From the NCBI GenBank assembly GCA_028873125.1, contig JAGWMQ010000007.1:1-57880 (forward strand): a DNA stretch of 57,880 nucleotides. The letters are read 5' to 3'. This document shows, one piece after another, positions 28,950-37,310 of this stretch (positions within the stretch are counted from its first letter, which is position 1; the number at the start of each line of letters is the position of its first letter). Under the pieces are notes generated by a model, which saw nothing but the letters and a program-made list of their open reading frames with translations, did no database searches and was not told the origin of the DNA. The stretch comes from Verrucomicrobiota bacterium. GTDB lineage: Bacteria; Verrucomicrobiota; Verrucomicrobiia; Limisphaerales; UBA11358. The position numbers and the translations under genes are program-made.

Positions 28950-30170
28950 GTGAAGCCCGATGAAATTTCCTTGAACCGCCCGGCCGCCGATCCGCGGCAC
29001 TGGGTGCTTGATCCCGGAGTCGTCTTCCTGAATCACGGCGCCTTCGGCGCCTGCCCGCGGCGCGTTCTGGAATGTCAAAGCGGGTGGCGCGCGCGAATGG
29101 AACGCCAGCCGCTGCAGTTTCTGGTGCGCGAACTGGAACCAGACCTGGATGCCGCTCGCGCGGCGCTGGCGCAGTTCGCCGGCGCGGAGGCGGACGACCT
29201 GGTTTTCGTGCCGAACGCGACGACCGGCGTGAACACCGTGCTGCGTTCGCTGGAATTCAAGCCGGGTGACGAGCTGCTGGCGACCGACCATGAATACAAC
29301 GCCTGCCGCAACGCGCTGGACTTTGTCGCCGAACGCTCCGGAGCGCGGGTGGTCGTCGCCAAACTGCCATTCCCGTTTCGCAGCACGGATGAATTGATTG
29401 CGCCGGTTTTGGAATGCGTCACGTCGCGGACCCGTCTGGCGCTGCTCGATCACGTGACGAGCCAGACGGGGATGGTTCTGCCCATCGCGCGGCTGGTGAG
29501 CGAGTTGAACCGTCGCGGCGTGGACGCGCTGGTGGACGGCGCGCATCCGCCCGGCATGGTTGATCTGAATCTAAGTCAACTCGGCGCCGCCTACTACACC
29601 GGCAACTGCCACAAATGGCTGTGCGCGCCGAAGGGCGTGGCGCTGCTGCACGTGCGGCGCGACCGGCAGAAATGGATCCGCCCGCTCACGATCAGCCACG
29701 GCGCGAATTCGGCGCGCACCGACCGGTCGCGTTTTCTGCTCGAGTTCGCCTGGCCGGGCACATGGGACCCGTCGGCGGCGTTGAGCGTGCCGGAGGCGAT
29801 TCGTTTTCTCGGCTCGCTGTTGCCGGGCGGCTGGCCGGAAGTCATGGCGCGCAACCGCGCGCTGGCGCTGGCGGCCCGCAATATTCTTTGCGCCGCCCTG
29901 GAGATTGCCGAACCATGCCCGGCGGAGTTCATCGGCGCGCTGGCCGCCGTTCCGCTTCCGCCAGCGCCGCCAGAGGCCCTGCCGCGGCCGCCAATGAATG
30001 AATATCCGCTCCAGGACGCCTTGCGGCTGAAGCACCGGATTGAAGTGCCGGTCATTTCCTGGCCTGCGCCTCCCCGACGGGTGCTGCGCGTTTCGGCGCA
30101 ACTTTACAATGCGCTGCCGCAATATGAACGGCTGGCCAGGGCCTTGATTTTGGAACTGCCCGGCGCCTGA
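28950..30170 (+). CDS. Class V aminotransferase (isopenicillin-N epimerase-like, PLP-dependent)
   Basis: About 406 residues, cytoplasmic. Fold-type I PLP features are the N-terminal FLNHGAFGACPRRVLE, NATTGVNTVLRS for phosphate binding, LVDGAHPPGM with the pyridine-binding Asp, and the Schiff-base Lys in YTGNCHKWLCAPKG. The HGA-x-G opening and CHKW motif match the isopenicillin-N epimerase/cysteine desulfurase-like branch. The actual substrate is unknown. The start is the GTG at 28950; no ATG in this frame lies between the previous stop and the conserved N-terminus. It follows the S53 gene by 64 bases and converges with the BSP metalloprotease gene, 13 bases apart. A link to the surrounding glycan/protease genes is not apparent. 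Confidence 0.87.
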   Translation: MKPDEISLNRPAADPRHWVLDPGVVFLNHGAFGACPRRVLECQSGWRARMERQPLQFLVRELEPDLDAARAALAQFAGAEADDLVFVPNATTGVNTVLRSLEFKPGDELLATDHEYNACRNALDFVAERSGARVVVAKLPFPFRSTDELIAPVLECVTSRTRLALLDHVTSQTGMVLPIARLVSELNRRGVDALVDGAHPPGMVDLNLSQLGAAYYTGNCHKWLCAPKGVALLHVRRDRQKWIRPLTISHGANSARTDRSRFLLEFAWPGTWDPSAALSVPEAIRFLGSLLPGGWPEVMARNRALALAARNILCAALEIAEPCPAEFIGALAAVPLPPAPPEALPRPPMNEYPLQDALRLKHRIEVPVISWPAPPRRVLRVSAQLYNALPQYERLARALILELPGA

Positions 30171-30183
30171 CCTTCGGTGGTGC

Positions 30184-31554
30184 TCAATCCCGTGTGGTTG
30201 AAGTGTCCATGCGAGCGAACTGGGCCTCAATGTCGTTCTTCCATTCCGCGCCGAGTTCGGGCGCCGTCTTGCCGGTGTGTCTTTTCCAGAGGTTGTCCTC
30301 GTATTTGCCTTCGCGCATGGCGGCGTTCAACTGCCGGACGATGTCCGGGTCATACTTTTCCGCCACCCAATTCAGGAAGTTGGCCGTGACCCGGTAGCTG
30401 TCGTTGTAACGGGGAGTAAAGTGACGGAGCCGCCGCATCCAGACCAGGTCCGCGCCGTGGCTTTGGGGTTCATACTTGAACCAGCGGATATAGTCTGCGG
30501 TGCCTTCCACCAGCCAGCCGGGATTGTGCCCCGCGTGGTGTCCGAATTGCTGGACGACATGGACCAGTTCGTGGACCACCGAACCGAGGGCTTGACGGCC
30601 CATTTGCGCCTGGATCCAGGCCGAACTGACGGCGATGGTGTCGCCGCTGGTATAGGCCACGCCGTTCATGGGTTTGATGAGGATCCTCACGCGGGCCGGC
30701 GGGGTGTATCCCGGGCTGGGCAGCATCGCTGCGATTTTCGGATACCACCCGGCCACCACGGGGGCGAGCTTGTGCTCCGCCCAATCCTTCAACGCCGGCG
30801 CCCGATCGGCGTTGATGGTGATCGTACTTCTTCCGTCCGCGGCCTTGACGGAAAAAACCGCGGTGGAGATCGGGCGGGGGGCAGCCGGCGCATCCGCATC
30901 CACGACGTCCATCTCGCTGTAAAACGTGTTGCCGAAGTTGTCTTCAAGTTCGGTGGGCGCGATGTCAAACAGCAGGTAGCGGTAATGGCCGAGGCTGCCG
31001 TCGGAGTCCGAAATAGTCACACCGTACTGGCCGCCGCCGGTTCCCGATTTGGGTTGGGTGTTGACCGTGGCGATGAATTTCCAGCCGCACTCGACGGGGG
31101 AAATTCTCTTTGCCGGCCTGGTGTTGAAATTTTCCGCCGTTCCGTCGCTGGCATACAGTTTGTAGATTTGCGGGCCGCGCGCGCCGGGATGCCACGAATA
31201 GGTGTTGACCTCGCGGATGCTGATCACCCGCCCCAAATCCACCAGCAGCCGCCCGCCGTCGGTCCCGGCCTGAAAGAAGAAATTCTCCCCCGGCTGGTCC
31301 GGTTCGTCGGGAAGCCGTCCGTCGTGGAGTTTGTCCAAACCGCCGCTGTGGGGATCGGCGTCGCCATAAACGATGGCGAACCGGGCGGTCGTGGCGGCAT
31401 CGTCTGCGGACGGGGAGGAAACCGACTCGAAGGCGAATTCCGGCGTTGTCGTGTCGTTGTTGTGGTAATCCACGGTCACCTTGGTTTCGGCCGACGCGGC
31501 GAGGCCCGCCAACAGGCAGAGGCCCGTGGCAATGACCGGCAGATGATTTTTCAT
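30184..31554 (-). CDS. Secreted basic-secretory-protein (BSP) family zinc metallopeptidase with a discoidin-like domain
   Basis: About 456 residues. The signal peptide (MKNHLPVIATGLCLLAGLAASAE) fixes the start at the internal Met; the frame stays open further upstream but overlaps the GH92 gene. Residues about 30-205 resemble an F5/8 type C (discoidin) domain (GGRLLVDLGRVISIREVNTYSW). The C-terminal half matches the BSP family, with zinc motif HELVH at about 328-332 and a downstream EGTADYIRW. BSP proteins are presumed peptidases. It lies 10 bases downstream of the GH92 gene on the same strand, so the two are probably co-transcribed. A protease paired with a mannosidase suggests glycoprotein degradation. 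Confidence 0.85.
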   Translation of the reverse strand: MKNHLPVIATGLCLLAGLAASAETKVTVDYHNNDTTTPEFAFESVSSPSADDAATTARFAIVYGDADPHSGGLDKLHDGRLPDEPDQPGENFFFQAGTDGGRLLVDLGRVISIREVNTYSWHPGARGPQIYKLYASDGTAENFNTRPAKRISPVECGWKFIATVNTQPKSGTGGGQYGVTISDSDGSLGHYRYLLFDIAPTELEDNFGNTFYSEMDVVDADAPAAPRPISTAVFSVKAADGRSTITINADRAPALKDWAEHKLAPVVAGWYPKIAAMLPSPGYTPPARVRILIKPMNGVAYTSGDTIAVSSAWIQAQMGRQALGSVVHELVHVVQQFGHHAGHNPGWLVEGTADYIRWFKYEPQSHGADLVWMRRLRHFTPRYNDSYRVTANFLNWVAEKYDPDIVRQLNAAMREGKYEDNLWKRHTGKTAPELGAEWKNDIEAQFARMDTSTTRD

Positions 31555-31564
31555 GTCCGGCGCC

Positions 31565-33871
31565 TCACTCCGGGATGCTGGGATGGATTCCCCACGTTGT
31601 GCTGGGTTGCGGCCCCATCGTGAAATCAATTTTCCCGCCGTTTTTCAATTCGGCGTAGGGCAGGAAAGTTGAATCCCAGTTCTTGCCGTTCAGTTTGACC
31701 GACTGGACATAGATGTTCCGGTCCGAAAGATCTTCCGCCGTCATGGTGAAGGTCTTGCCGTTGGAAAGGCGCATGACGGCCTTGGGAATTTGCGGCGCGC
31801 CGATCACGTAGTAATCGCTCCCCGGACACACTGGGTAAAATCCCAGGCAGGTGAACAGATACCACGCCGACATCTGGCCGCAATCGTCGTTGCCGCAGAG
31901 CGAGCCGGGCTGGTTGCCGTACTGGGTGGTGACCACCTGATGCAACAGCCGCGCCGTCTTCCAAGGCTGGCCGGCGTAGCAGTAGAGATAGATGATGTGA
32001 TGGCTCGGCTCATTGCCGTGCCAGTATTCACCGATGCAGCCCCGCTGGTCGGCCGGCGACAGTTCCTTCGTCGCCTCCGTGTCGGTGAACAGGGAGTCCA
32101 GTTTGGCGATGAACTTTTCCCGCCCGCCCATCAACGCGATCAAACCGGGCACGTCCTGCGGCACAAACCAGGAATACTGCGAACTGGTCCCCTCGGTGAC
32201 GTCGGCGAGGTGTTCGCCGCCGCCGAAGGCGTGCGGATTGAACGGCGCGCGCCAGTGGCCGCGGGAATCTTTCGGCCGCATCCAGCCGATGGACGGGTCG
32301 TAAATGTTTTTGTAGCCGGCGGCGCGCTTCATGAAATGGGCATAGTCATTGGTCTGGCCAAGCGCCCTGGCCATTTGCGCGATGCACCAGTCGTCGTAGG
32401 CGTATTCGAGGGTCTTGGAGAGCGATTCGTTTTCCTCGTCGCACGGCACCCAGCCCAGCCTCCGATAGGCGGCCAGGCCGTCGTAATCGGGATTCATCGC
32501 GGTGGTTTTGATGGCGTCGTAGGCGCGCTGCGCGTCAAAACCCCGCACGCCCTTCAAATAACCGTCCACGATCACCGGCACGGCGTGGTAGCCGATCATG
32601 CACCAGGTTTCGTTGCCTTGCAGTTCCCACATCGGCAGCAGGTGGTCCGCGCTCTGATCGTAGTGCGCCAGCATGGAATTGATCATGTCCGAATCGCGTT
32701 TCGCATGGATCAAGGCCAGCAACGGATGCTCGGCGCGGAAGGTGTCCCACAATGAAAACACGGTGTAGTCGGTGAACCCCTTGGCCCGGTGGATGTTCTG
32801 GTCAAAGCCGCGATAGTCGCCGTTCACGTCCTCGTAAAGGTTCGGAACCAGCAGCGCGTGGTAAAGCGACGTGTAAAAGGTCTCCTTCTGCTGCGGCGTC
32901 CCTTCGATCTGGACCCGGCGCAATTCGCGGTCCCAACTGGCCCGGGTCGCCGCTCGCACCTTGTCAAAATCCCAACCGGGGATTTCCGCGTCGAGATTTT
33001 GCAGGGCATCGGCGGAGCAGACGGCGGAGAGGGCAACCTTGACCTGGATGACCTCGCCGGCGTGCGTCTTGAACAGGGCAAAGAATTGCAGACGCGTGCC
33101 GGCGGCCTCCCGGCGGCTGCGAAACCGGTAGTTGGCGTAGCTGTTGTAAATCACCGGCCGGCCGTCGCTGAGGATGACCGCCCCGTCAAACGGACGCGAG
33201 TAACGCGCGGCAAAATAGAGGTAGCGTTCCTTGGCCCAGCCGTTGATGAGATGAAAGCCGGTGATGGTGGAATTGTCTTCGATGCGCACGCGCGATTCCG
33301 CCACGTGCCAGGGACCGATGATGTGGCTCAGGTCGGTCAGGATGGAGGCTTGGTCGCTGGCGGGGAAGGTGAAGCGCAACATGCCCGCGCGTTCCCCGGC
33401 GGTCAACTCCGCCGTCACGCCGGATTTGAGCAGTTTCACGCTGTAATAACCGGCGGCGGCGGATTCGTCCTGGTGCGAAAACGCGGATTGATATCCCTCC
33501 TCCGGGTGGTCCTTCCGGCCGGGAAACAAGGCCGGCTGGCCCACCTGCGGCATGAACAGAAAATCGCCCAGGTCCGGACAACCGGTGCCGCTCAGATGCG
33601 TGAGGCTGAAACCTTGAATGGTCGGGTCGGTGTATTCGTAACCGGAATCGGTCTCCCAGTTCGTCGTGTCCGTGTCCGGACTGATTTGAATCATGCCGAA
33701 GGGCGCGGAGGGGCCGGGATAGGTGTTGCCTTCGCCCTGTGTGCCGACAAACGGGCGGATGTAATCCGACAGCCGGGTCTGGCATTGGGCGGTTGGGACA
33801 AATCCAATCAGCGGCAGCGCGGCCAGGACCAGGACGCGTGTGCAGGTTGAAATGAGGTGTCTTTTTTTCAT
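31565..33871 (-). CDS. Exported GH92 alpha-mannosidase
   Basis: About 768 residues, intact. The signal peptide is MKKRHLISTCTRVLVLAALPL, with the start chosen at this Met since the frame extends 20 codons upstream without other support. Canonical GH92 motifs are PFVGTQGEGNTYPGPSAPFGM, HLSGTGCPDLGD, FSLWDTFRAEHPL, GNEPSHHIIYLYCYAGQPWKT and GNDDCGQMSAWYLFTCLGFYP. The Glu of GNEPSHH and the Asp pair of GNDD fit the catalytic acid, base and calcium site of the family. The enzyme should release terminal alpha-linked mannose in the periplasm or outside the cell. It is only distantly similar to the other GH92 at 18.8-21 kb. The gene is followed after 10 bases by the BSP metallopeptidase. Confidence 0.93.
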   Translation of the reverse strand: MKKRHLISTCTRVLVLAALPLIGFVPTAQCQTRLSDYIRPFVGTQGEGNTYPGPSAPFGMIQISPDTDTTNWETDSGYEYTDPTIQGFSLTHLSGTGCPDLGDFLFMPQVGQPALFPGRKDHPEEGYQSAFSHQDESAAAGYYSVKLLKSGVTAELTAGERAGMLRFTFPASDQASILTDLSHIIGPWHVAESRVRIEDNSTITGFHLINGWAKERYLYFAARYSRPFDGAVILSDGRPVIYNSYANYRFRSRREAAGTRLQFFALFKTHAGEVIQVKVALSAVCSADALQNLDAEIPGWDFDKVRAATRASWDRELRRVQIEGTPQQKETFYTSLYHALLVPNLYEDVNGDYRGFDQNIHRAKGFTDYTVFSLWDTFRAEHPLLALIHAKRDSDMINSMLAHYDQSADHLLPMWELQGNETWCMIGYHAVPVIVDGYLKGVRGFDAQRAYDAIKTTAMNPDYDGLAAYRRLGWVPCDEENESLSKTLEYAYDDWCIAQMARALGQTNDYAHFMKRAAGYKNIYDPSIGWMRPKDSRGHWRAPFNPHAFGGGEHLADVTEGTSSQYSWFVPQDVPGLIALMGGREKFIAKLDSLFTDTEATKELSPADQRGCIGEYWHGNEPSHHIIYLYCYAGQPWKTARLLHQVVTTQYGNQPGSLCGNDDCGQMSAWYLFTCLGFYPVCPGSDYYVIGAPQIPKAVMRLSNGKTFTMTAEDLSDRNIYVQSVKLNGKNWDSTFLPYAELKNGGKIDFTMGPQPSTTWGIHPSIPE

Positions 33872-34134
33872 GGCTTTTTTCCCCGGCGCCGAAAATCCGG
33901 GCGCGGGAACCCCGTCAGGATGCCGAACCATCCTCCAGATTCAAAGTTCTTTTGATCTGGCTGGCTGGTCAAAGTCAGGCAGCATCGTCTGCCAGATCGC
34001 CGACGGCCGGTTGCAGGCGGCAAAGATCAACGGAAAAAACTGGTTGCGCCGATTCGTTCGTTGGCGTCGCAACGTGGCGGCCTTCCGCGGCGCAGGTCGC
34101 CCCCTTCGCGGCCCAATGACGCTATCCGTCTTGC
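33872..34134. other. Intergenic region with no recognised feature
   Basis: 263 bases between two same-strand genes. No gene, clear promoter, terminator or repeat is visible. It presumably holds the GH92 promoter near its left end, where revcomp GGGGAAAAAAGCC precedes the start codon. Confidence 0.5.
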
Positions 34135-36438
34135 TCACTGCTGCGGATAGACCAGCACATCGTTGTGGACCACCACGATCAAATCCTTTTTCCCGTCGCC
34201 GGTCACGTCGGCCACGAGGGCCTCGCGCGGTTCGGGCAGGGCGTCTGTGGTGCCGCGAAAGGTGTGCTGTTCGAAGACCTGCCAGCGCGTTGCGGGGACG
34301 AGCTTGTGATGTGAGTTGAAGCGGACGATGTCCAGATAATTTTTGGCGATTTCCATGAACACCAACTCCTTGCGTCCGTCGTGGTTCAAATCGCCCGCGG
34401 TCACGTCGTTGAGGTAGCCGTTCTTGATGGGTGTGTCATAACCGTCCAAGGCGGTCATTTGCCAGACCTCGCCGGACAGGGGCATCCAGGCCACGGCATT
34501 CAGCCCCAAAAAGCCTACGCTGGGGACGCGGCCGCCGTCCAGATCCACGGCCTGCAACCGGTTGAAATCCGAGACGGGCAACTCGGTGTTCCGGACGACT
34601 TCCCACACACCCTGGGCGTCGCGTTCGCACAGCGTCAACTGCCCGTGCGCGGCGTCGAGCAGAAAAATGGCGGGCGATTTGCCGCCGTTGGGAACGGCGC
34701 AGGCGCCCACGATCTGGGAATCGCTGGATGCGCCGTTGATCTGGTCCTTCACACGGAAGGTCCAGCCGGTCTGGTTGGTCGGGCCGAGTGTTTCCACTTG
34801 TTTTTCGAGCACCACGGCCCGAACGAAATTCTTTTGCGGAAGCAGCAACTCCGGCTTGCCGTCGCCGTCCAGGTCCACCGAGGCCATCCAGGGTTGCGCG
34901 ATCGGGCCGCCGGGCGGGTCCACGTCCTCTTCGTCAAAACCGCCGCCGGGCTTTTGCAGCAGCACCTTGATTTTGTCGTAGGGAATCAGCACCACCAGGT
35001 CTGGCAGGCCGTCCTGATTGACGTCCTGGACGGCCATGGCGGTGGGATTGTCCTTGAAACTGTCGCTCAGTTTTTGCGTCTGCGTTTTGCCGTCCGCCGA
35101 GCGGACCACGAGATAACGCTGGCCGTTCTGGTCCACGATGAGGCACAGAGCCGGTTTGGCGTCCGGGTGCAACGTGCCCACCGCCATAACCAGCGGTTTG
35201 CCGTCAATGGGCAGGAGGGTGGGGAACGGCAGACGGCCCTGCTTGTCCCACTGCGCCACGCCGACGGCCTGCTCCGTGCGGCTCAACATGAAGATCTCCG
35301 GCCGGCCGTCAGCGTTCCAGTCGCTGGCCGCCAGTTGGCTCACGCCCGCCAGGGTGGGAAAAATTTTGGACGAGGCCAGCGAGCCGTCGGCTTGCTGCAG
35401 ATAGACGGCGATTTGCCCGCTGTCCGGCTGGGCCACGAGCAGGTCAGGCCGCCCGTCGCCGTTGATATCGGCCCACAAAATGCCGCGTTGCGCCACGTCG
35501 GTCTTGGTCAGCGGCAGGACCTGAAACTGCCCCTGCCGCAGTTTTCCGGACAATATTTCAGCCGGCCGGCGCGTGAAGTCCGAGACTTCCGCGCGGCCTG
35601 AGTCGCGGGCGATGGTCACCACGTAATCCTTGTCGCCGCCCTCGAGATTGTCGGCGCAATAGGAGCGAATGGGCTGGGACTTGAAATAAATTTCCGGCCC
35701 CAACTGGCCGCCGGCGTTTTGCAGCCGAAAGCGGAAGGGCGAGGGGCTGTCCCACGCCACCAGCAGCAAATCCTTCCGGCCGTCGCCGTTGACGTCCACG
35801 ATCTGCACGGCCTTGGGAGTGCCCGAATAGGGGATTTTTTTCGGTTCGGCCAGGGTGTGGTTGGCCTGCTGGGCCAGAAAATAAACGGAGCCGTTGTCGC
35901 CAAGCAACGCCAGGTCGCAGCGCCCGTCGCCGTTCAGATCGCCGGCGGTCAGCGAGTTGCCGTTCATTTCGCCGTCCTCAATGTGCCAGCGCTGGGGATC
36001 GCTCCAGCCGTTGGTGCCCCGGTTGTAAATCACTTCCAGATCCTTGCCGTCGCCGTAAAAGGCGATGTCCGGCCGGCCGTCGCCGTTGAGGTCGGTCACG
36101 CACATCGAGGCGATGCGTTCATCCACGGGAATGGAATCAATGCGGAAGCGCGAGCCGGGGGGCAACTGGTTGATGTCCAGCGGCTGGGGATTGGCGGCGG
36201 GCGGATTGGTCTTGCCGGTCTGATTGAACAGCAGGACGATTTTGGAGCGCAGATTGTCGGCCAAGACAAGGTCGTTCAAGCCGTCGCCGTTCAAGTCCGC
36301 GGCGTGCAGCAGGCCGATTTGCTGGTCAATGGGGAAAATTTCCGGGCCGGAAAACGCCAGGGCGTTGGTCATGCTTTCGCCGCGGACGGCGAAGGCCAGG
36401 CCGAAAATTAAAACCAACGGGCGGCGCGCGAATTTCAT
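34135..36438 (-). CDS. Exported FG-GAP/VCBS repeat protein
   Basis: About 767 residues, with a signal peptide (MKFARRPLVLIFGLAFAVRGES). The start is set at this Met rather than seven codons upstream. The protein consists of FG-GAP/VCBS-like blades with recurrent calcium-binding loops: DLNGDGLNDLVL, DLNGDGRPDIAF, DLNGDGRCDLAL, DVNGDGRKDLLL, DINGDGRPDLLV, DVNQDGLPDLVV, DLDGDGKPELLL, DLNHDGRKELVF and DVTGDGKKDLIV. Such proteins form integrin-like propellers, often used for binding at the cell surface. No catalytic motif is seen, and the ligand is unknown. It is on the same strand as the PTS/GH38/regulator operon, but a gap of about 180 bases separates it from the regulator. Confidence 0.87.
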   Translation of the reverse strand: MKFARRPLVLIFGLAFAVRGESMTNALAFSGPEIFPIDQQIGLLHAADLNGDGLNDLVLADNLRSKIVLLFNQTGKTNPPAANPQPLDINQLPPGSRFRIDSIPVDERIASMCVTDLNGDGRPDIAFYGDGKDLEVIYNRGTNGWSDPQRWHIEDGEMNGNSLTAGDLNGDGRCDLALLGDNGSVYFLAQQANHTLAEPKKIPYSGTPKAVQIVDVNGDGRKDLLLVAWDSPSPFRFRLQNAGGQLGPEIYFKSQPIRSYCADNLEGGDKDYVVTIARDSGRAEVSDFTRRPAEILSGKLRQGQFQVLPLTKTDVAQRGILWADINGDGRPDLLVAQPDSGQIAVYLQQADGSLASSKIFPTLAGVSQLAASDWNADGRPEIFMLSRTEQAVGVAQWDKQGRLPFPTLLPIDGKPLVMAVGTLHPDAKPALCLIVDQNGQRYLVVRSADGKTQTQKLSDSFKDNPTAMAVQDVNQDGLPDLVVLIPYDKIKVLLQKPGGGFDEEDVDPPGGPIAQPWMASVDLDGDGKPELLLPQKNFVRAVVLEKQVETLGPTNQTGWTFRVKDQINGASSDSQIVGACAVPNGGKSPAIFLLDAAHGQLTLCERDAQGVWEVVRNTELPVSDFNRLQAVDLDGGRVPSVGFLGLNAVAWMPLSGEVWQMTALDGYDTPIKNGYLNDVTAGDLNHDGRKELVFMEIAKNYLDIVRFNSHHKLVPATRWQVFEQHTFRGTTDALPEPREALVADVTGDGKKDLIVVVHNDVLVYPQQ

Positions 36439-36617
36439 AGCGTCAAAAACGACGCGCAAACTGCCATCCGCCGCGGCGTTTGGCGAGTTTATTTGTGCCG
36501 GCCCACGCGGCTGGAGCGCTGACGCGGAGGGCGGACGGCGCGAGTTCCACTTTTCCCTTTCAAGCCGATACGCGGACCCGGTGAGATTCAGCCGCCGACG
36601 AATTCAATGCGCCAAAG

Positions 36618-37310
36618 TCAAAAGCTCAGATATTTGACCACCGCTTCCGTGCGGGAATGGACATGCAGCTTTTCGTACACCTTGGAAATGTAGCTGTGCA
36701 GCGTGCCGAAGCTGATGCCCAGGTTCTCCACGATTTCCTTGTAGCGAAAGCCTTTGGACAGTTGCTCCAGGATTTCCTGCTCGCGCGGCGTCAGCTTGAC
36801 CGCCGCCGCTTCCGTGGCCGAGATCTGCCGGAACCGCTGGATCACGCGCCGGGCGATTTCGGGCGTCATCGGCGCGCCGCCCTCGCAAACTTCGCGGATG
36901 GCCGACAGCAACTGGGCCGATCCCGACCGTTTCAACAGATAGCCGCTGGCGCCCGCCGACAGGGATTTGAACAGGCGGTTGCCGTCCTCACAAACCGTGA
37001 GCATGATCACATGGACGCGGGGCATCAGTCCTTTCAGCCGCCGGACGCATTCCACCCCGTCCATGCCCGGCAGGTGGATATCCATCAGGACCACGTCGGG
37101 AGCGGATCGTGGCAGATCTTCCAAGGCCGATTCCGCGTCGGGGAAGCTTCGGACGACGCTATAGGACGGGTTTAGGGCAATCCGCTCCGCCAGCTCGGCG
37201 CGCACGCCGGCGTCGTCCTCGACAATCGCGACGCGGATGGCTTTGGGCTGGATGGGTGTTTTCCCGATCTTGATCAGGTCAGGCAACATGGGTTCAAGCA
37301 TGGTATTCAT
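36618..37310 (-). CDS. Orphan NarL/FixJ-family response regulator coupled to GH38
   Basis: 230 residues. An extra N-terminal 25 residues precede a receiver domain with E31/D32/D33, phospho-Asp D77 in VVLMDIHLPG, T105 and K127. A LuxR-type helix-turn-helix lies at about 172-228 (YKEIVENLGISFGTLHSYIS). The ATG overlaps the stop of the GH38 gene (ATGA), so it is the last gene of the PTS/mannosidase operon. No histidine kinase lies near. The only kinase in the window is the damaged one at its left end, whose own partner regulator shares the C-terminal HVHSRTEAVVKYL. The recognition helix differs (TLHSYISKVY against TVRSHLKNIY), so the two probably bind different sites. Confidence 0.9.
   Translation of the reverse strand: MNTMLEPMLPDLIKIGKTPIQPKAIRVAIVEDDAGVRAELAERIALNPSYSVVRSFPDAESALEDLPRSAPDVVLMDIHLPGMDGVECVRRLKGLMPRVHVIMLTVCEDGNRLFKSLSAGASGYLLKRSGSAQLLSAIREVCEGGAPMTPEIARRVIQRFRQISATEAAAVKLTPREQEILEQLSKGFRYKEIVENLGISFGTLHSYISKVYEKLHVHSRTEAVVKYLSF

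Noticed and set aside
31555-31629. Earlier start for the BSP metallopeptidase, overlapping GH92
   Set aside because: The signal peptide begins at the internal Met, and the upstream part lies inside the GH92 gene.
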